NCBI GenBank assembly: GCA_036023115.1
Contig: JAYKKT010000061.1
Span: forward strand, 17,769,501-17,833,500
From: Brasenia schreberi
Lineage: Eukaryota; Streptophyta; Magnoliopsida; Nymphaeales; Cabombaceae
DNA length: 64,000 bases
Direction: 5' to 3'
Shown: one piece after another, positions 47,819 through 61,490 of the stretch
Numbering within the stretch: position 1 is the first letter of the stretch
Layout of the letters: each line of letters opens with the position of its first letter
Notes under the pieces: model-generated
What the model was told of the DNA's origin: nothing
The model's database searches: none
Seen by the model: only the letters and a program-made list of their open reading frames with translations
Program-made: the position numbers and the translations under genes

Positions 47819-50800
47819 CTATACATGATATTTTTTCAAATACTGAATATTTATAGGATCTGCTAAATTCCTACCCTCGACATCGGTTAACCAATAAGAA
47901 TTGTTTGTGGTGGTTCCACGCACGACGTAAGGGCCATCCCACTTGGGCCGCCACTTTCCAAGTGGATGTGGGCCACGATGGTGGATGATTTTCAAAACTA
48001 GCTCTCCCACTTCAAAGTGGCGAGGTTTCATATGTTTTTCATAATGTCGGGCGATCCTTTGCCGGTATGCATGAGCATGGTCCATAGCAAGGAGTCGCCT
48101 CTCATCTAATAGATCTAGTTCGGCCATCCTAGCATGCTGAAGCGTCTCTAGGGGGAGGTCGAGTGCAATGGATGTATGAAATGAATGCAGATGTGTATGG
48201 ATGGGGAGAATGGCGTTTGTGCCGTAAACCAACTCAAAAGGCATGGCATTTGTGGGAGTGCGGATGGAAGTCCTATAAGCCCATAAGGCTTCATCCAACT
48301 TCTCGTGCCATGTTCTACCCTTCTCTAAGGTTTTCTCAACAATGCTGATGAGAGTCTTGTTGGTGGCTTCGGCTTGGCCGTTGCCTTGAGGGTAGTAAGG
48401 CGATGAGAAGTGATGATTTATGCCATACTTGTTGCACAGCTTGACCATCCGCTCATTTTTAAATGGGGTGCCATTATCGGACACAAGATCTCTTGGAACT
48501 CCAAATCGAGCCAAGATGTTTTTCCTAATGAAGGCCACCACATGTTGTCCCTGGACATTTGTCAGGGAGGCGGCTTCGACCCACTTGGAAAAATATTCAG
48601 TGGCTGCTAAAATGAACCTGTGTCCGTTTGAGGCCTTTGGAAAAATTGGTCCTACGATATCAAACGCCCACATGGTGAATGGCCAGGGGCTGACCACGGA
48701 ATGCAGTGATGATGAGGGGATATGAATGGCGTGACCATGCACTTGACACGGGTGACACTTCCTAACATGATCGTGGCAATCCTTTCTCAGGGTAGACCAA
48801 AAATAACCTGCTCTAAGTATTTTCATTGCCATCATGTTGGCATTGACATGACCTCCACATTCTCCATCGTGGAATTCGTGCATAACAATCCTAGCCTCCT
48901 CTAGGTCGACGCATCTTAGTAAGATGCCCGTAAAACTCTTTTTGTACAGAACCCCTCCCAAAATCGTGTATCGGGTGGAAATTTTTCGGATGAATGCCTT
49001 ATCTTTAGACGTGGCATCCTCAGTGAATCCCCATTTTCTAAAAAATTCTTTATGTCATAAAACCAAGGTTTTTCATCAGAATTAGGGTTATTTTGGCAGA
49101 TTTGCAAATCGTGTATGGAAGGAGTGGGTGAGTGCCATATTTCAAGGGGTCTGGTTCCCAAAGTGGGATCGACCCTTAGGGCTGAACCCAAGGATGAGAG
49201 GGCATCAGCGACACCATTATCCTCTCTTCCTACATGTGTGAGAGTGCACGATTGGAACGACTCAACCAGTCGAGTGGCCAATTCGTGGTATGAAAGCAGT
49301 TTTTCGTTTCGAACTTGCCAAATTTTTAAAACTTGGTTTATAACAAGGAGGGAATCTCCAAAAACCTCGATGCATGCTGCCCCTAGAGTTTTCGAAACTT
49401 TTAAACCTTGTATGAGTGCTTCATACTCGGCTATATTGTTGGAACATTCGAAATCTAGACGGATTGCTATGGGGATTTCTCCCTTTTCGGGGGATACGAG
49501 GATGATCCCGGCTCCTGCCCCTCGTTGGTTTCGTGCCCCGTCGAAGTGCATCTTCCACACTTGGTTTTCGAAAGAGTTAGCCAAAATGTGGTTTTGAAAA
49601 TGGTTTTGCAATATGCCTTCATCCGGCATTTCATTGAGTGTGGGATACGCATCTTCTAGGGGGAACTCAACCACGTAGTCTGCTAGGGCTTGCCCCTTAA
49701 TGGAGACCTGGTGATGGTATTTCAAATCATACTCCATTAGAAGGAGTTGCCATTTGCCCAATCTACCTGTGAGAATGGGTTTTTCGAATAAGTGCTTGAT
49801 TGGGTCAAGCTTGGACACTATCCAGATCTCATGATCTAGGAAATAGTGTCGAAATTTCTGGCAGGCCCAAACTAGGGCCAAGCACGTCTTCTCCATGGCC
49901 TGATAATTCCTTTCGTAAGCCAGGAGAGTTTTCGAAAGATAGTATATGGCACATTCCTTGTGAGTGTCATCCTCGTATTGAGCTAACAGAGCTCCCAAAG
50001 CATTCGCATGCACAGAAATGTAAAGTAGAAGAGGTTTTCCTGGTTTTGGAGGGTTTAAAACAGGGGGATTAACTAAGTATGCTTTTAACCTTTCAAATGA
50101 TTTTTGGCACTCGTCATCCCATAAAAATTTCGTACCCTTTCTCAGCAACTTGTTGAAGGGTTCGCATCTAGTTGCCAGGTTTGAGATAAACCTGCGAATG
50201 GACTGTAGGCGACCTTGGAGGCTACGAATCTGCGTGAGATTGGAGGGTGGGGCCATGTCTATGATGGCTCTACATTTAGAGGGTCGACTTCTATGCCCCT
50301 TTGGCTTACCATAAATCCTAAAAGCTTACCGGATTCTACACCGAATACGCATTTTTGAGGGTTTAGCTTTATGTTGTAAAGTCTAAGCCTTTCGAAAATC
50401 TTTTGTAAGCATTCGAGATGAGTGCATCGATTTTTTGACTTAGCCAGGAGATCATCTACATATACCTCTACGAGCTCATGAATTTGATCGTGAAAGATCG
50501 AGGTCATAACTCTTTGGTACGTGGCGCCAGCATTTTTCAAACCAAAGGGCATGACCGTATAACAGTACGTGCCCCATGGGGTTGTAAAGGCGGTTTTAGC
50601 CTGATCTCGTGGGCTTAGTTTGATTTGGTTATATCCTGAATAGCCATCCATGAATGAAAACATTTCATGATTTGCAGTACTATCGACTATCAAATCAATG
50701 TTTGGTAAAGGGAAATTATCTTTTGGGGTGGCTTTATTCAAGTTTCTGAAATCGATGCATATTCGAATTTTCCCACTGGTTTTTCGAACAACAACTATAT

Positions 50801-51601
50801 TGGATAACCAATCAGAATATGCAATGGGTTTTATAAATCCGGCTTTTAACAGATCTTCTAAACCCTCTTTGACTTGTGAATGCACATTCGGATGTATCTT
50901 CCTAAGCTTTTGTTTTATGGGTTTTGCATCTGAATCTAAGGGAAGACGATGCTCTACAACATTCGGGTCTATACCCGGCATGTCTTCATATGTCCATGCA
51001 AACACATCAACGTAGGTTTTCAAAAATGCAATGAATGATGCTTTTTCGTGCTCATGTAGACATGTGCCTACCTTAATGATTTTCGGCTTTAAATCATTCC
51101 CTAAGTTTATCTCTATAAAATCCCCTCCTACTGATTTCGAAGGTTTTTCAAAATCGAGAATTTTATGAAATTCAGGGAGCTCAGAAGTAGGATCTTCCTC
51201 GAGGAAATCCAATTCTGGGCCTTGATCATTCTCAAGACTTCTAAATCCTAGGGAATTTGGACTTGACGCACAGTTTTCGCAAATGCTTGGTTTTTGTTTT
51301 GGATTTTCTGCAGGTTTTGACGATTTTGGTCCTCTTATGAAGAGGACTTTCTTTTGAAATTCTTTTCTTCTTCAAAACCTTTATCAAGAGCTGCTAAATA
51401 CAGGATTTTGTTTTTGGTATTTTGTAAATTTTCGATTTTTTTGGATTTTTGTAAGGAAAGGACTTTAGGAACTATACAAACAACTCTTTTTTTGAGTTTT
51501 TGATCTTTTTCAAATGTTTTTGGTTTTTGGGATTTTTCAATTTTTTGAATTTCGAGTTTTTCAAATGTTTTTGGATTTTTGATTGAGGGATCTTCCATCA
51601 T
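47819..51601 (-). pseudogene. B copy 2 pol (three frameshifts)
   Basis: Same domain order as copy 1, with the second RNase H joined in frame to the first, because the G run at 49659-49663 has five G. Relative to copy 1 it is shifted by a missing C near 51355, before RT; a missing G at about 50281, late in RT; and a missing C at 49029-49032, just before integrase. Motifs YVDD, FDGARNQRG, the integrase zinc region and all three integrase acidic residues remain. Each copy is correct where the other is broken. That could reflect recent decay or sequencing error in homopolymers. Confidence 0.92.
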
Positions 51602-51626
51602 ACCTACAAAGGAAAAACGCCACTAG

Positions 51627-54493
51627 TTAGACTCCGAACAAGAGATCTAAATTGTAGGTTTCTGCTTGGGTAGGCTCCAGGGCACCCTTGACCCAGGTGG
51701 TCACAGGGGGTGGTTCTGGCGGTATTCTGGGAGTATAGCCGATCCCGTGTCGGCTCTGGTTGGCTTTTGGCAAAATGGGTTCTACGAGACCTTGATTTTG
51801 TGCCCCTAGACTTTTGTATGGCATATACCCCATGTTTAATAACATGTTCCATGATTTTTTGTTTTTGGAAAAGTTTTCATATAATTCGTGATCCTGGAAC
51901 TTGCTATCGTCCATGTTATGCACATAAGGTTTTCTGTCCAGGGGTTTTGGAAATAGTGGATGCTTGGTTTTTCCTAGGATGGTTAGTGTTTTGAGTGGGC
52001 CAGCCTTGGGCGACCCCTGGATGTGCACGACCTTCCTAGGTACCTGAAGGGTGAGCTTTGGTGGTTCGACCACGGTTTTCCCTGAGTTGACCTCGTAGGA
52101 CTGGGAACTTGAAAAGCATGGGGAATTTTGAATCCCCTGAAGTTGTGGATGACTCTCACTTAGGATCACAATGACTTGGTTTTCAAAAGGGATTTTAACA
52201 CACTTATGGAAGGTGGATGGCACAGCATGTAGGCTGTGTATCCAAGGCCTTCCCAGCAGTAGGTTGTAGTGGGGGTGGATGTCCAAAACATGGAATACCC
52301 CCATGTGAGCTATCCCTCCTGTTTCCATGGGAAGTTCAACGGATCCTAAAGGTCTGGACGCATTTCCATCGTATCCAGTGATTACGATGGTGCTGGGGTT
52401 TATGGAAGTTAAGGTGACTCCAATCTGATGTGCTATGTGAAGCGGAAGGATGTTGAGCCCTCCTCCCCCGTCAACTAGGCACCTATCTAGAGAGTGGTGA
52501 TTTAATACCACCTCGATGTGTAGGGCCTGATTATGGGTTTCATAGGGTCTTTCGAGATCCTCTTCCGAAAACATGATAGGTGTTTTTGCACCTATGGACG
52601 CCACTTGGTTGGACAAGGATTCTGGGGTTATGTCCGAACTAACCTTTGCTCTTTCTAGAATTTTCTCTAACACGAGTCTATGCCTAGGCGAGGTTTGTAT
52701 CAGCTCTAGGATGGACATGTTAATGGGAATTTTTGAAAGATGGTTTTCGAAATCATACAAGTTTAAAACGACTTTTCCTTTGTCCGTTTTGGGCAGAACT
52801 CCAGGAATACACGCTTTTGAAGGGCCAGGCACACTGACCACTTTTTTAGCATTTTGTAGATGCGGGGGTTGATAGATCCTCCCGGACCTTGTCACTTCCC
52901 CTACGATCAACCTAGGGTTCGTGCTTAAGATGGCTCTAATCGACTGTTTTGGAGTACCTTGAGTTTTTAAAACTGGTTTAATCGGAGACGGAACTCTTGG
53001 TGGTCCCCGAATCACTACTTGGGCAGGTTTCCTACGAAGGATGAGTGTAGATGCACAAGCAGAAAAACCAGACTTATATGTACGCGCTAGACTCTTTGAA
53101 ATCGTGAGAGCACATACCTCTTTACCCTTCCCATTGGTACTTGCATGATTAGGGAAGGGTTCTTTGAAAATAGCTTGGGCAGGCTCCGGTTCCTCAGTGA
53201 CCTGGAGCCGGCCCTCTGCTATCAAGTTCTCGATTTGGTTTAGGAGGGAAAAACACTGCTTTGTATCATGGCCTTTGAGCCGATGATACTTACAAAATCG
53301 ATTCAAAAACCTCCCTTTGGAAGTGATTCCCTCGGGGACTTCAGGGAGTTCGATCATGCCTTGGGCGAGTAGGAGGTCTAGGACCTCCGACACAGGTTGC
53401 CCCAGTGGAGTATACTCCCTTTTTTCAAATGGTTTTTGTATTTTTTTGTCTTTTCTGTTTTCAAAATTTTCGAAATTCTTTGAAGTGCTCGCCAGCCTTG
53501 GATCTACCCGGACATTGGCGATCTTGTGGGGCTTTTCCCCTTTGTCTATAGTGGGTAGCCCGTAATTGCCAGGCTTTTCCAAGCGAGTTTTTGGGTTTAC
53601 GCTCCCTTTCCACAGGTGGTCGTAAACCCCTTTTTTCAAATTCGTCTCAAAAAGAGATGCTTTTTTAATCAGTTTGTGGAAAGTAGAGATTTCATGTAAA
53701 GAAAGAAGAGTTTTCAATTCAGTTTTGAAATTGTCCAGGATGAGCATTACTGCGCATCCTTCGGATATGGGTTCTCGTCACTTGTCCAAGGAGAGACCTC
53801 CATCGAACGATAAATGTATGCACATCTTCGTTCATACCTTGCTTCGTATCCCTCAAAGTGTTCAATGTAGGCGTGACTTCTACGTTGTGTGAAAATCTTT
53901 GCATGAAGCAATTCGCTAACTCTTCAAAAGTTGCGAACTGGCTCAAATCGTAGGAAGCCAGCCATTTAGAAGCTGTGCCTTTGAGGGATAAGGGGAACCA
54001 ATATACCCATTTCATCGAGTCCTTCTTTTTCTTGTGGGCTCGACGAGAGAAAAGCTGTAGGTGAGACCTAGGGTCTCCCGTGCCATCATACCGATGGAAA
54101 TTCGGTATTTCGTCGTCGCTGTCTGTTTCGTAATCTAAAGGGAGAAAATCAGACAGGACGTACGTTGTTTTCTCTCTATTTTGCCCTTTTAGCAACTGCT
54201 GTAGGGTTTTTCGATCCTTGTGAGTGAAGGAATCGAGGTATGGGTTTCCTTCTATCTCGGAGGTCTCCTTGTTTTTACGTTTTTCCAAACTTCTTTTTGG
54301 CCTTTATTGGTTCGCCATGTGACGAACATGAATCAGCTGCTTCAGCCTCTTGGCTGAGAGCAGCGACCTTGGCCTCGTATTCTCTTCTTAACTCTTCCTC
54401 CTTTTGTTTTCGATTTTTCAAAGATTTTCTAGAATGAGAACTTGAAGAGCATGAGAACCGGCTAGATACTTCATTGGAGTCTGAACTCGACAT
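51627..54493 (-). pseudogene. B copy 2 gag-protease (two frameshifts)
   Basis: Counterpart of 40767-43634. An extra C at 53779 shifts the frame after RWRSLLGQV, and two bases (AG in the plus-strand sense) are missing at about 54279, shifting it after KKKFGKT. The remaining 706-codon frame from 53747 keeps the zinc knuckle and the protease LVDGGGGLNILP. Neither change lies in a long homopolymer, so they are better candidates for true mutations than the single-base run-length differences in pol. Confidence 0.92.
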
Positions 54494-54638
54494 GACTCCG
54501 ATGCTTTTAAATCCAACTATGAAATGCAAGAAGACAAAAGAGTTAAAACACTTTTGAAAACAAACGATGTTTTTAGAGATTGGTTTGTTTTGTATCAATT
54601 TTTCCTAAAGACCCACGTCCCACCGGGTGTGCCAAATC

Positions 54639-57486
54639 TGTCGACACGGAAAATCCTCGACTCCGGGTTCTTATGCCTGAAGCGAATCTCTTCGTGCTTA
54701 CATTGCTTTTAAAAAGGGCGTGCCAGCTAGCTTTCTCAAACTAGCGAAGTGTTTTTTTTTTTTGAAAATATCTGACTTTTGGGGCGACTGTGGATAAGTG
54801 GGTTCTTTTCGTCGCAGACTTTCTTGTACCGGCGCACAAGGGTCAGTCTGTACGCTTTAGAAAAACTCGATTTTACAAACACGACTCTTTTTGAAAACTT
54901 GAAAAGTGTTTTATCTACTGGTTTTGTCAAATTTGCAACTTTTACACATGGGATCTATGCGCTCCTGTATCTCATGGGTTTTAGCAGATTTTGGCGTGTA
55001 GTCGTGTGCATCCAGTGCTCGATTTAAGGTAAGTACTACACGTTTTGACCAATCTGGTTCGATGCAAGTATGCTCCCTATCTCGAGTGTGGCGGATATGC
55101 AATGCAAACTCACACAACTTGAAGGGAAAACCCCGAATTTAAAGACATAACAGAAGTGAAATAGCAGAAAGGGAAATAGCGGAAAGGGAAATAGCAGAAA
55201 GGGAAATATGGCTATATCTTAGATGCAGAAGGGAAAATATATATAGCTATATCTTAAGAGCGAGAAGGCTCAATGTGAGTGAGTGCTTTAAGTGTATAAA
55301 TTGAAAGGGCAACTCACACGACTTGAACCTTAAAAACCCAGCGGAAAGGGGAAATACGTATATATATGTAAGAGCGGAAAGGCTCAATTGTGAATGAGTG
55401 CTTTTGGGTGTATAAAATGAAAGACAACTCACGCAACTTGAACCTTAAAACCCAGCTGAATGTATATAAATAGAACTATATCTTATGGGCTGTCGAGGCC
55501 CGTTTTGTGTGCAAAAGGTGTGCAGATAAGAGCGGAAAGGCTCGAGTGTACGTGTGTGATTCGTGTTTCAAACCATAATATTACATCCCGGGGGGAGACT
55601 ACGCTCCATTATTACAACCCCGTATCAAATTGAATTGAATTTGAAACAACGTAAAGAATCAGATTCGAGCACTTACTCGACTTTTGCTTGGGCTCCCTTT
55701 ATCAGCGAAATCTGACCTTGGATATAGCCGTTGGATGGACCTTTCTCTGTGAAACGACCAGCTGCGTGGGAGGTTGATCCTAGATCGTGACCTGGGCTTG
55801 GTTGACACACTAAGTTGCTATGGTTTTTGGAGTTAGACACGATAGATCTAGGATGAGAACTAATGGATCTGGGTCAGGTCTAGGCGGGTTGTTTTGGTTA
55901 AAAGCTAGACCAGGGTCCTAAGGGAAAAATCTGACCAGCTAGTGGTCGTGTTAGGTTTAGTGGATGGTGAGTGATCTTAGGGGGAATCCTAAGGTAAGCT
56001 CTAGGGCAATGCTCGGCCAAAGGGTGGCCGAGCTTGGGCTGATGTTGGATGTTTGATCTCACGTGAGATCCTAAGGGAGTGGCTCGGCCAGAGGGTGGCC
56101 GAGCTGGGTAGGTGTAGGTTAGTTCTTTTGGTTAGGATCTAACTTAGGTAATGGATTTAGTTTAGGGCAAAACCTAAAATGAACTCAGCTAGCTAGATGG
56201 GTGAAAACGGGTTCATCCAAAGGAAGGAACCGAGTGTTTTAGACACTCGGTTTTGGCTAGGTCTCTAGGAGTAGTTTTGGTTTAGGAAATAGTTTAGGTG
56301 GTTTAGTGCTAGATGGTTTGGCTGGGAGGGATCTAAGGTGAGCTTGGCCAGCCAATGGCCGAGCTGGGTATGGTTCTAGATTAGGGTAGTCTTAGGTAGA
56401 ACTAGGATCGTCCCATTAGTGAGGTTCGGCCAGCATCTTGGCTGGACTTTGGACGTCTCTTTGTTTTAGGGTTTAGGTGGTTTAGAGAGGTGAGAAAAGA
56501 GATGGTTTTGGGCAGGAACTAGGGGACTTACCTTGACAACATTTCAGCCGTTTGATCCTTGGTTCCCACGCAGCCAATCCTCACCAAGCAAGGGCCATCC
56601 AATGCCGCCAGATTTGATTTCTTTTCCAGCAACATACAAAGCGTGAGATGCTCTCACTTGCACTTGAGTGCAGCCCACAAAACCAACCCACAAGTTTACA
56701 AAACAAGAGGGGAAGGCCAGCCCCTTTTGTTGACCTTCTCTCTCTCTCTCTCTCTCTCTCTTTCCCCCAACTATCCACGTGAAGTGCTGGAAAAATCGTC
56801 CCCCTCAAAGCCAGCCCACTCACGTCCTTTTATAGGCCCCTTGTGTGGATATGGATCCTTTGTTGGTCTCTAAAATCCGGATCCAATCCAATCCAAGTTT
56901 CGTTTGGATATGGATCTTGGATCTGGATCTACATTTTTGGATCCAGATTTGATCCAAATTTTTCTCTTCTTCAGTCCTTTCTGGCGTTTCAAGCTGGATG
57001 CTTCGTGCGGGTCCTGAGTTCATCAAGATTCCGTCTTACGTTGGGTTTTTCCCATTTTCATCGTCCAAGCTTCTTTTCGTCTTTCTGGACTCTGTTTCGA
57101 CTGTTTCTTCTTGCTTTTGACTTGGATTTTCCGTGATTTCAGAGATGCTTTTGGCTTGGCCTTTGATGCTTCAGGCTTGAAATGCGTTTGTGGCCTGGGC
57201 TTCTTTTTCGTCCTCGAAATTCACTTTTCATCGGGTTGGGCTTGACCTTTGAACTTTTTGATTCTTTTGCGACTGTTTTGAGCCAGGCTTCATCTGTTCG
57301 TCTGGTCTCTCATAAAAATAGGACTTTCATCCATTTTCAAGATTTTTCATGTTTCAAACAGGGTTGGAAAACAGAATTTTGAAATGTTTTGATTTCCTGT
57401 GTTTTTCGAAAATTCTTATCTTTTGAACTGGTTTTCGAACCAGGCATTTGGTTTTGAAAAGTATTTGGGTTTTTGGGGTGTTTACA
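54639..57486 (-). repeat. B LTR 3 (right outer, 2848 bp)
   Basis: The 5' LTR of the array in its own orientation, next to the right AAGGT. Private bases all lie in its right part: C 56943, T 57041, G 57125, A 57329 and T 57400, plus a different CT-run boundary near 56738. In its left part it agrees with LTR 2. Confidence 0.95.
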
Positions 57487-57491
57487 AAGGT
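57487..57491 (+). other. Target-site duplication AAGGT, right copy
   Basis: Identical to 32908-32912; after it the C gag sequence resumes. Confidence 0.93.
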
Positions 57492-60400
57492 GACTATGAG
57501 ATTCACATTAAAATTCAAGCTTTGTTGGATCCAATTCACCAAAAAAATTTCTAGATTGGGTCTAGAAGGTTGATAAGATTTTTGAATACCACCAATACTC
57601 GAAAGAAAGGAATTGTAGGTCAGCTGCATTAGAGTTTTTTGAGTATGCTAACCAATGGTGAGAAAAGCTTCGAGATCAATGACGAAGAAAAGGAGAAGGG
57701 GACGTCATGTGCCAGGGACTCATGAAAAGGCTCATGCGGAGATGATTTATTCTCGAGTACTATCAACATGAGCTATACCTACCCCTCCAAAATTTGTGCC
57801 AAGGGGATTCAAGCATGGAAGATTATGTGAAGGCCTTCGAGATGTTGATGTTGTGTTGTGTCTAAGAACCAAGGGAACAAACCATTGCTCATTTTCTTGG
57901 AGGACTGAACAAGGAAATTATTGATATAGTGGAGCTTCAACCCTATACCCTCTTAGATGATGCCATCTACCTTGGAATCAAGGTGCAGAGCCAATGCAAA
58001 AGGGAATCTTTAAGATACTCTATAGCAAGACCAAACCAATAAAGAACCAACACTCTCACTGCTAGCTTGACCAAAGATCAAAAGAAACTAATCTTATTCT
58101 TGCCTAGAGAATCTAGTAGCAAAAGAAAGGAGCTCACGAAAATACCATGACTTGGGACTAGAAGTCAAGACGTCGTGGGCACATCGCATCTCAATACCTG
58201 AACAAATGAGTAATGGTGATTCATGATTCTCACGACATCCTTGAAAGTGAAGATGAACCCCAATAGGAGATGATGCCGTTGAACATATTGAATATGTTGA
58301 TGAAGAAGACTTACTTGTCATTCACCATGCACTAAACTCCCAAGTATCACCTAAATCAGGACAATGAGAAGCCATCTTTCATTCGCGGTGCACTATCTTC
58401 AATAAAATGTGCTCTTTTATTATCAATGGTGACAGTTGCACCAATGTAGCTTCAAGGGATATGGTAGAGAAACTGAAGTTACCCTGCTCATCCTCACCCT
58501 TACATATCATGGTGGCTAAATGATCAAGGTGAAGTGGTGGTGCAACATCAAGTTACTATCCCATTTTCAATTGGAAAATCATATCATGATTCCATCACTT
58601 GCGATGTGGTATCGATGAGTGTAGGTCAACTACTATTGGAACGATCATGATAGTTTGATCGACATGTTATTCATGATGGTTACAAGAATACCTACTCATT
58701 CTTAAAAGATGGGAAGAAGATAACATTGACTCTGCTACTCCCTCATTCTTAATCCAATCAGGTCCTTCCAAAGAAACTAGAGTTAAAGAGAACCTAATAC
58801 TCACCAAGATAGGAGTAGAGCATATGATCACTCTTGCTGGATTTGCTTACTTAGTTATTTCTAGGGAAGTGACAACAAACCATCCAATACCCAAACTTCC
58901 CTAACTCATGTTATTATTGGAAGAATTTGCAGATATCTTTCCTTAAGAACTTCCTGGTGGACTACCTCCTATACGAGGCATTGAGCATCAAATAGACCTA
59001 TAACCTGGTGCCACTCTTCCCAACAAGCTTGCCTATAGGTGCCACCCCAATGAAGCTAAGAAGGATAAAAGGCAAGTAGAGGAGCTAATTCGCAAAGGGT
59101 ATGTGCGTGAGTCTATGAGCATATGCACGATTTCTGCTCTACTAGTGCCAAAGAAAGATGGGTCCATGTGAATGTTTGTGGATAATCATGCCATCAAGAA
59201 GATAACCGCTTGATATTATTATCCCATTCTATGGTTAGACGATATGCTTGACAAACTCTATGGGTCTAAAATCTTCTCAAAAATTGATGTAAAGAGCATA
59301 TATCATCATATTCGGGTCAAGGATAGAGACAAATGAAAGATGGCCTTCAAGACAAAACAAGGTCTATTCAAATGGCTTGTTATGCCATTTGGACTCACTA
59401 ATGCATGGACAGTTTGTTGTCGTGTATTTCGATGACATTATCATTTACAACAAGAAACTAAACAAGCATTTTCTATACCTCAAGAGAGTAATGACAGTCT
59501 TGAGGGAGCAAAAGCTTTTTGGAAACATTAATAAGTGTCAATTCTATCAGCCCCAAGTTCAATTTCTTGGTTACATTGTCTCTGAGCAAGGAGTTAAGGC
59601 TGACCTAGAAAGGCAATCCATGAATGGCCAGTTTTAACTAGCACATCGGATGTTCGCAACTTCCATGGATTAACATCCTTTTATCGCCGTTTTGTCAAGA
59701 ATTTCAATAGCATGGTAGCACCCTTAACTGATTGCATTAAACAAAAACAAACATATCAGTGGACCACAACTTGCCAATGGAGTTTTGAAGAGATCAAGGC
59801 AAGATTGTGTACCGCACCAATTCTTTCGCTACCCGATTTCAAGAAGAAATTTGAAGTCAAGTGTGATGCATTGGGAGTTGGAATCAGGGTAGTGTTGATG
59901 TAAGAACAATGGGTGATTGCCTATTTCAATGAAAAGTTAAGAAGAGCCAACCTGCACTACTCAACTTAAAAAGAGTTTTATCCATTGATCTGGGCCTTAC
60001 AAACTTGGCAACACTATTTATTGCCAAAGGAATTCGTGATTCATACCGACCACGAATCGCTCAAGTATCTCAATGGATAGGATAATCTGAACAAGCATCA
60101 TGTCAAGTGGGTCGAATACTTGGAGATTTTTTCCTATGCTATTCAGTATAAAAAAGAGAACTCTAATGTGGTGGCTGATACACTTTCACATCGATATTCA
60201 TTAATCACTGTTCTCAATGCTCGAATGTTGGGTCTAGAGATCTAGAAATATCAATATGCTAGTGATTTTGACTTCCCTCCACTCAACTTCGTGAGTCAAC
60301 AAAGAGTACTAAACAGTTTCTACCAAGTAGATGATTATTTATTTTGAAAGAGCAAAATGTGTGTTCTCAAAGGTTCACATCGAGAGCTCTTCATGAGAGA

Positions 60401-61490
60401 GGCTCATCATGGAGGCCTAGCCGATCATTTTGGGAAACAAAAGACCCTCAAGCTGCTCAAAGAACACTTCTATTGGCCACAAAAGATTCGTGATGTAAAT
60501 TGAATTGTTGAAAGATGTGTCACCTCCAAAATGGCCGAAAGAAATTGAACTAATCATGGTCTCTATCTACCTTTACTTGTTCCTACCAAGCTTTGGACTA
60601 ATGTTAGCTTGGATTTCATCTTGGGCATTCCTCAGACTCAAAAGAGAAGGGACTCCTTCTTGGTCGTAGTAGACATGTTCTAAAAAATGACCATTTCATT
60701 CCCTGGGATGCAGCTTATATTGCATATTTATTTTTTCGAGAAGTCATCAAGCTTCATGGGATTCCCCATAACCTCTTGTCTGATGAGGATGCCAAGTTCA
60801 TGAGCTATTTTTGGAAGACACTATGAAAGCGTCTAGGTACCAAACTCTTGTTCAACACTTCATGCCACCCTCAAACTAACAAATAGACTGAGGTAACAAA
60901 CTACACTCTCATCACTCTTTTGCGTGTTTTTGTATCCAAAAATCTACGTAACTGGGAAGAACAACTTCCATGGGTGGAGTTTGCTTACAACCGGTTAGTC
61001 CTCTTTTGAAATTGTCTATGAGAACAAACCCACAACTCCCCTAGACCTAATACCTATACTAGACCAATCGAGAGGTGATCCTAGTAGTATAAGTTGTGTT
61101 GAGGCCATGAAAAACTTACATTAACAAGTAAGACAACAAATAAAAAGTCAGAACACATAATATGCTAAATAAGCCAATAAGTGCCCCATTTTCTTTGCTC
61201 CCAGGGACCTTGTTTGGGTTCATCTCAGTAAGGACCGATTTCAATATAAGTATCATTCTAAACTCATGTCACGAGCATAAGGGCCTTTTAAAATTTTGGA
61301 AAAGATCAATGACAATGCATACAAGGTTGATCTTCCACAGGAATTCAGGGTCTCTAACTCCTTCATTGTAAAAGATTTGACACCTTACAAGGAATATGTT
61401 GATTTAAGGAAAAATCTTCAATTACCCCGGGAGGATGATGTCGATCTAGGTATTACTGAACATACTTGGTCAGATGAGCTCACCGAATGA
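57487..61490 (+). pseudogene. Element C gag-pol remainder (chromovirus, many stops)
   Basis: Gag: EYYQHELYLPLQNLCQGDSSMEDYVKAFEML (57745-57855), followed by HFLGGLNKEIIDIVELQPY. Protease-like NGDSCTNVAS is near 58430. RT starts near 58915 with ELPGGLPPIRGIEHQIDL, then KDKRQVEELIRKGYVRE, LLVPKKDGSM and MPFGLTN. A small deletion and frame change then precede VVVYFDDIIIY (YFDD at 59425-59436). RNase H includes [12 protein letters not shown]. Integrase has HHGGLADHFGKQKT with a C-x2-C-like partner, [13 protein letters not shown] and a decayed catalytic end. The last frame (61296-61490) is DNAYKVDLPQEF...DLTPYKEYVDLR and runs across the LTR start. Stops occur every few dozen codons. Confidence 0.82.

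Larger units (their letters stand above)
32913..57486 (-). mobile_element. Element B: Tat-type Ty3/gypsy in LTR-internal-LTR-internal-LTR form
   Basis: Three LTRs of about 2.85 kb (32913-35760, 43780-46624, 54639-57486) alternate with two internal regions of 8019 and 8014 bp. All are in the same orientation, with adjacent units sharing the middle LTR. On the minus strand each LTR starts TGTAAACACCCC and ends GTGTCGACA. Each internal region has a primer site at its right end, gag-protease, pol with two RNase H domains, an untranslated 3' part and a polypurine tract at its left end. A single perfect AAGGT duplication flanks the array. By eye the two internal regions differ only by short indels. 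Confidence 0.95.
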
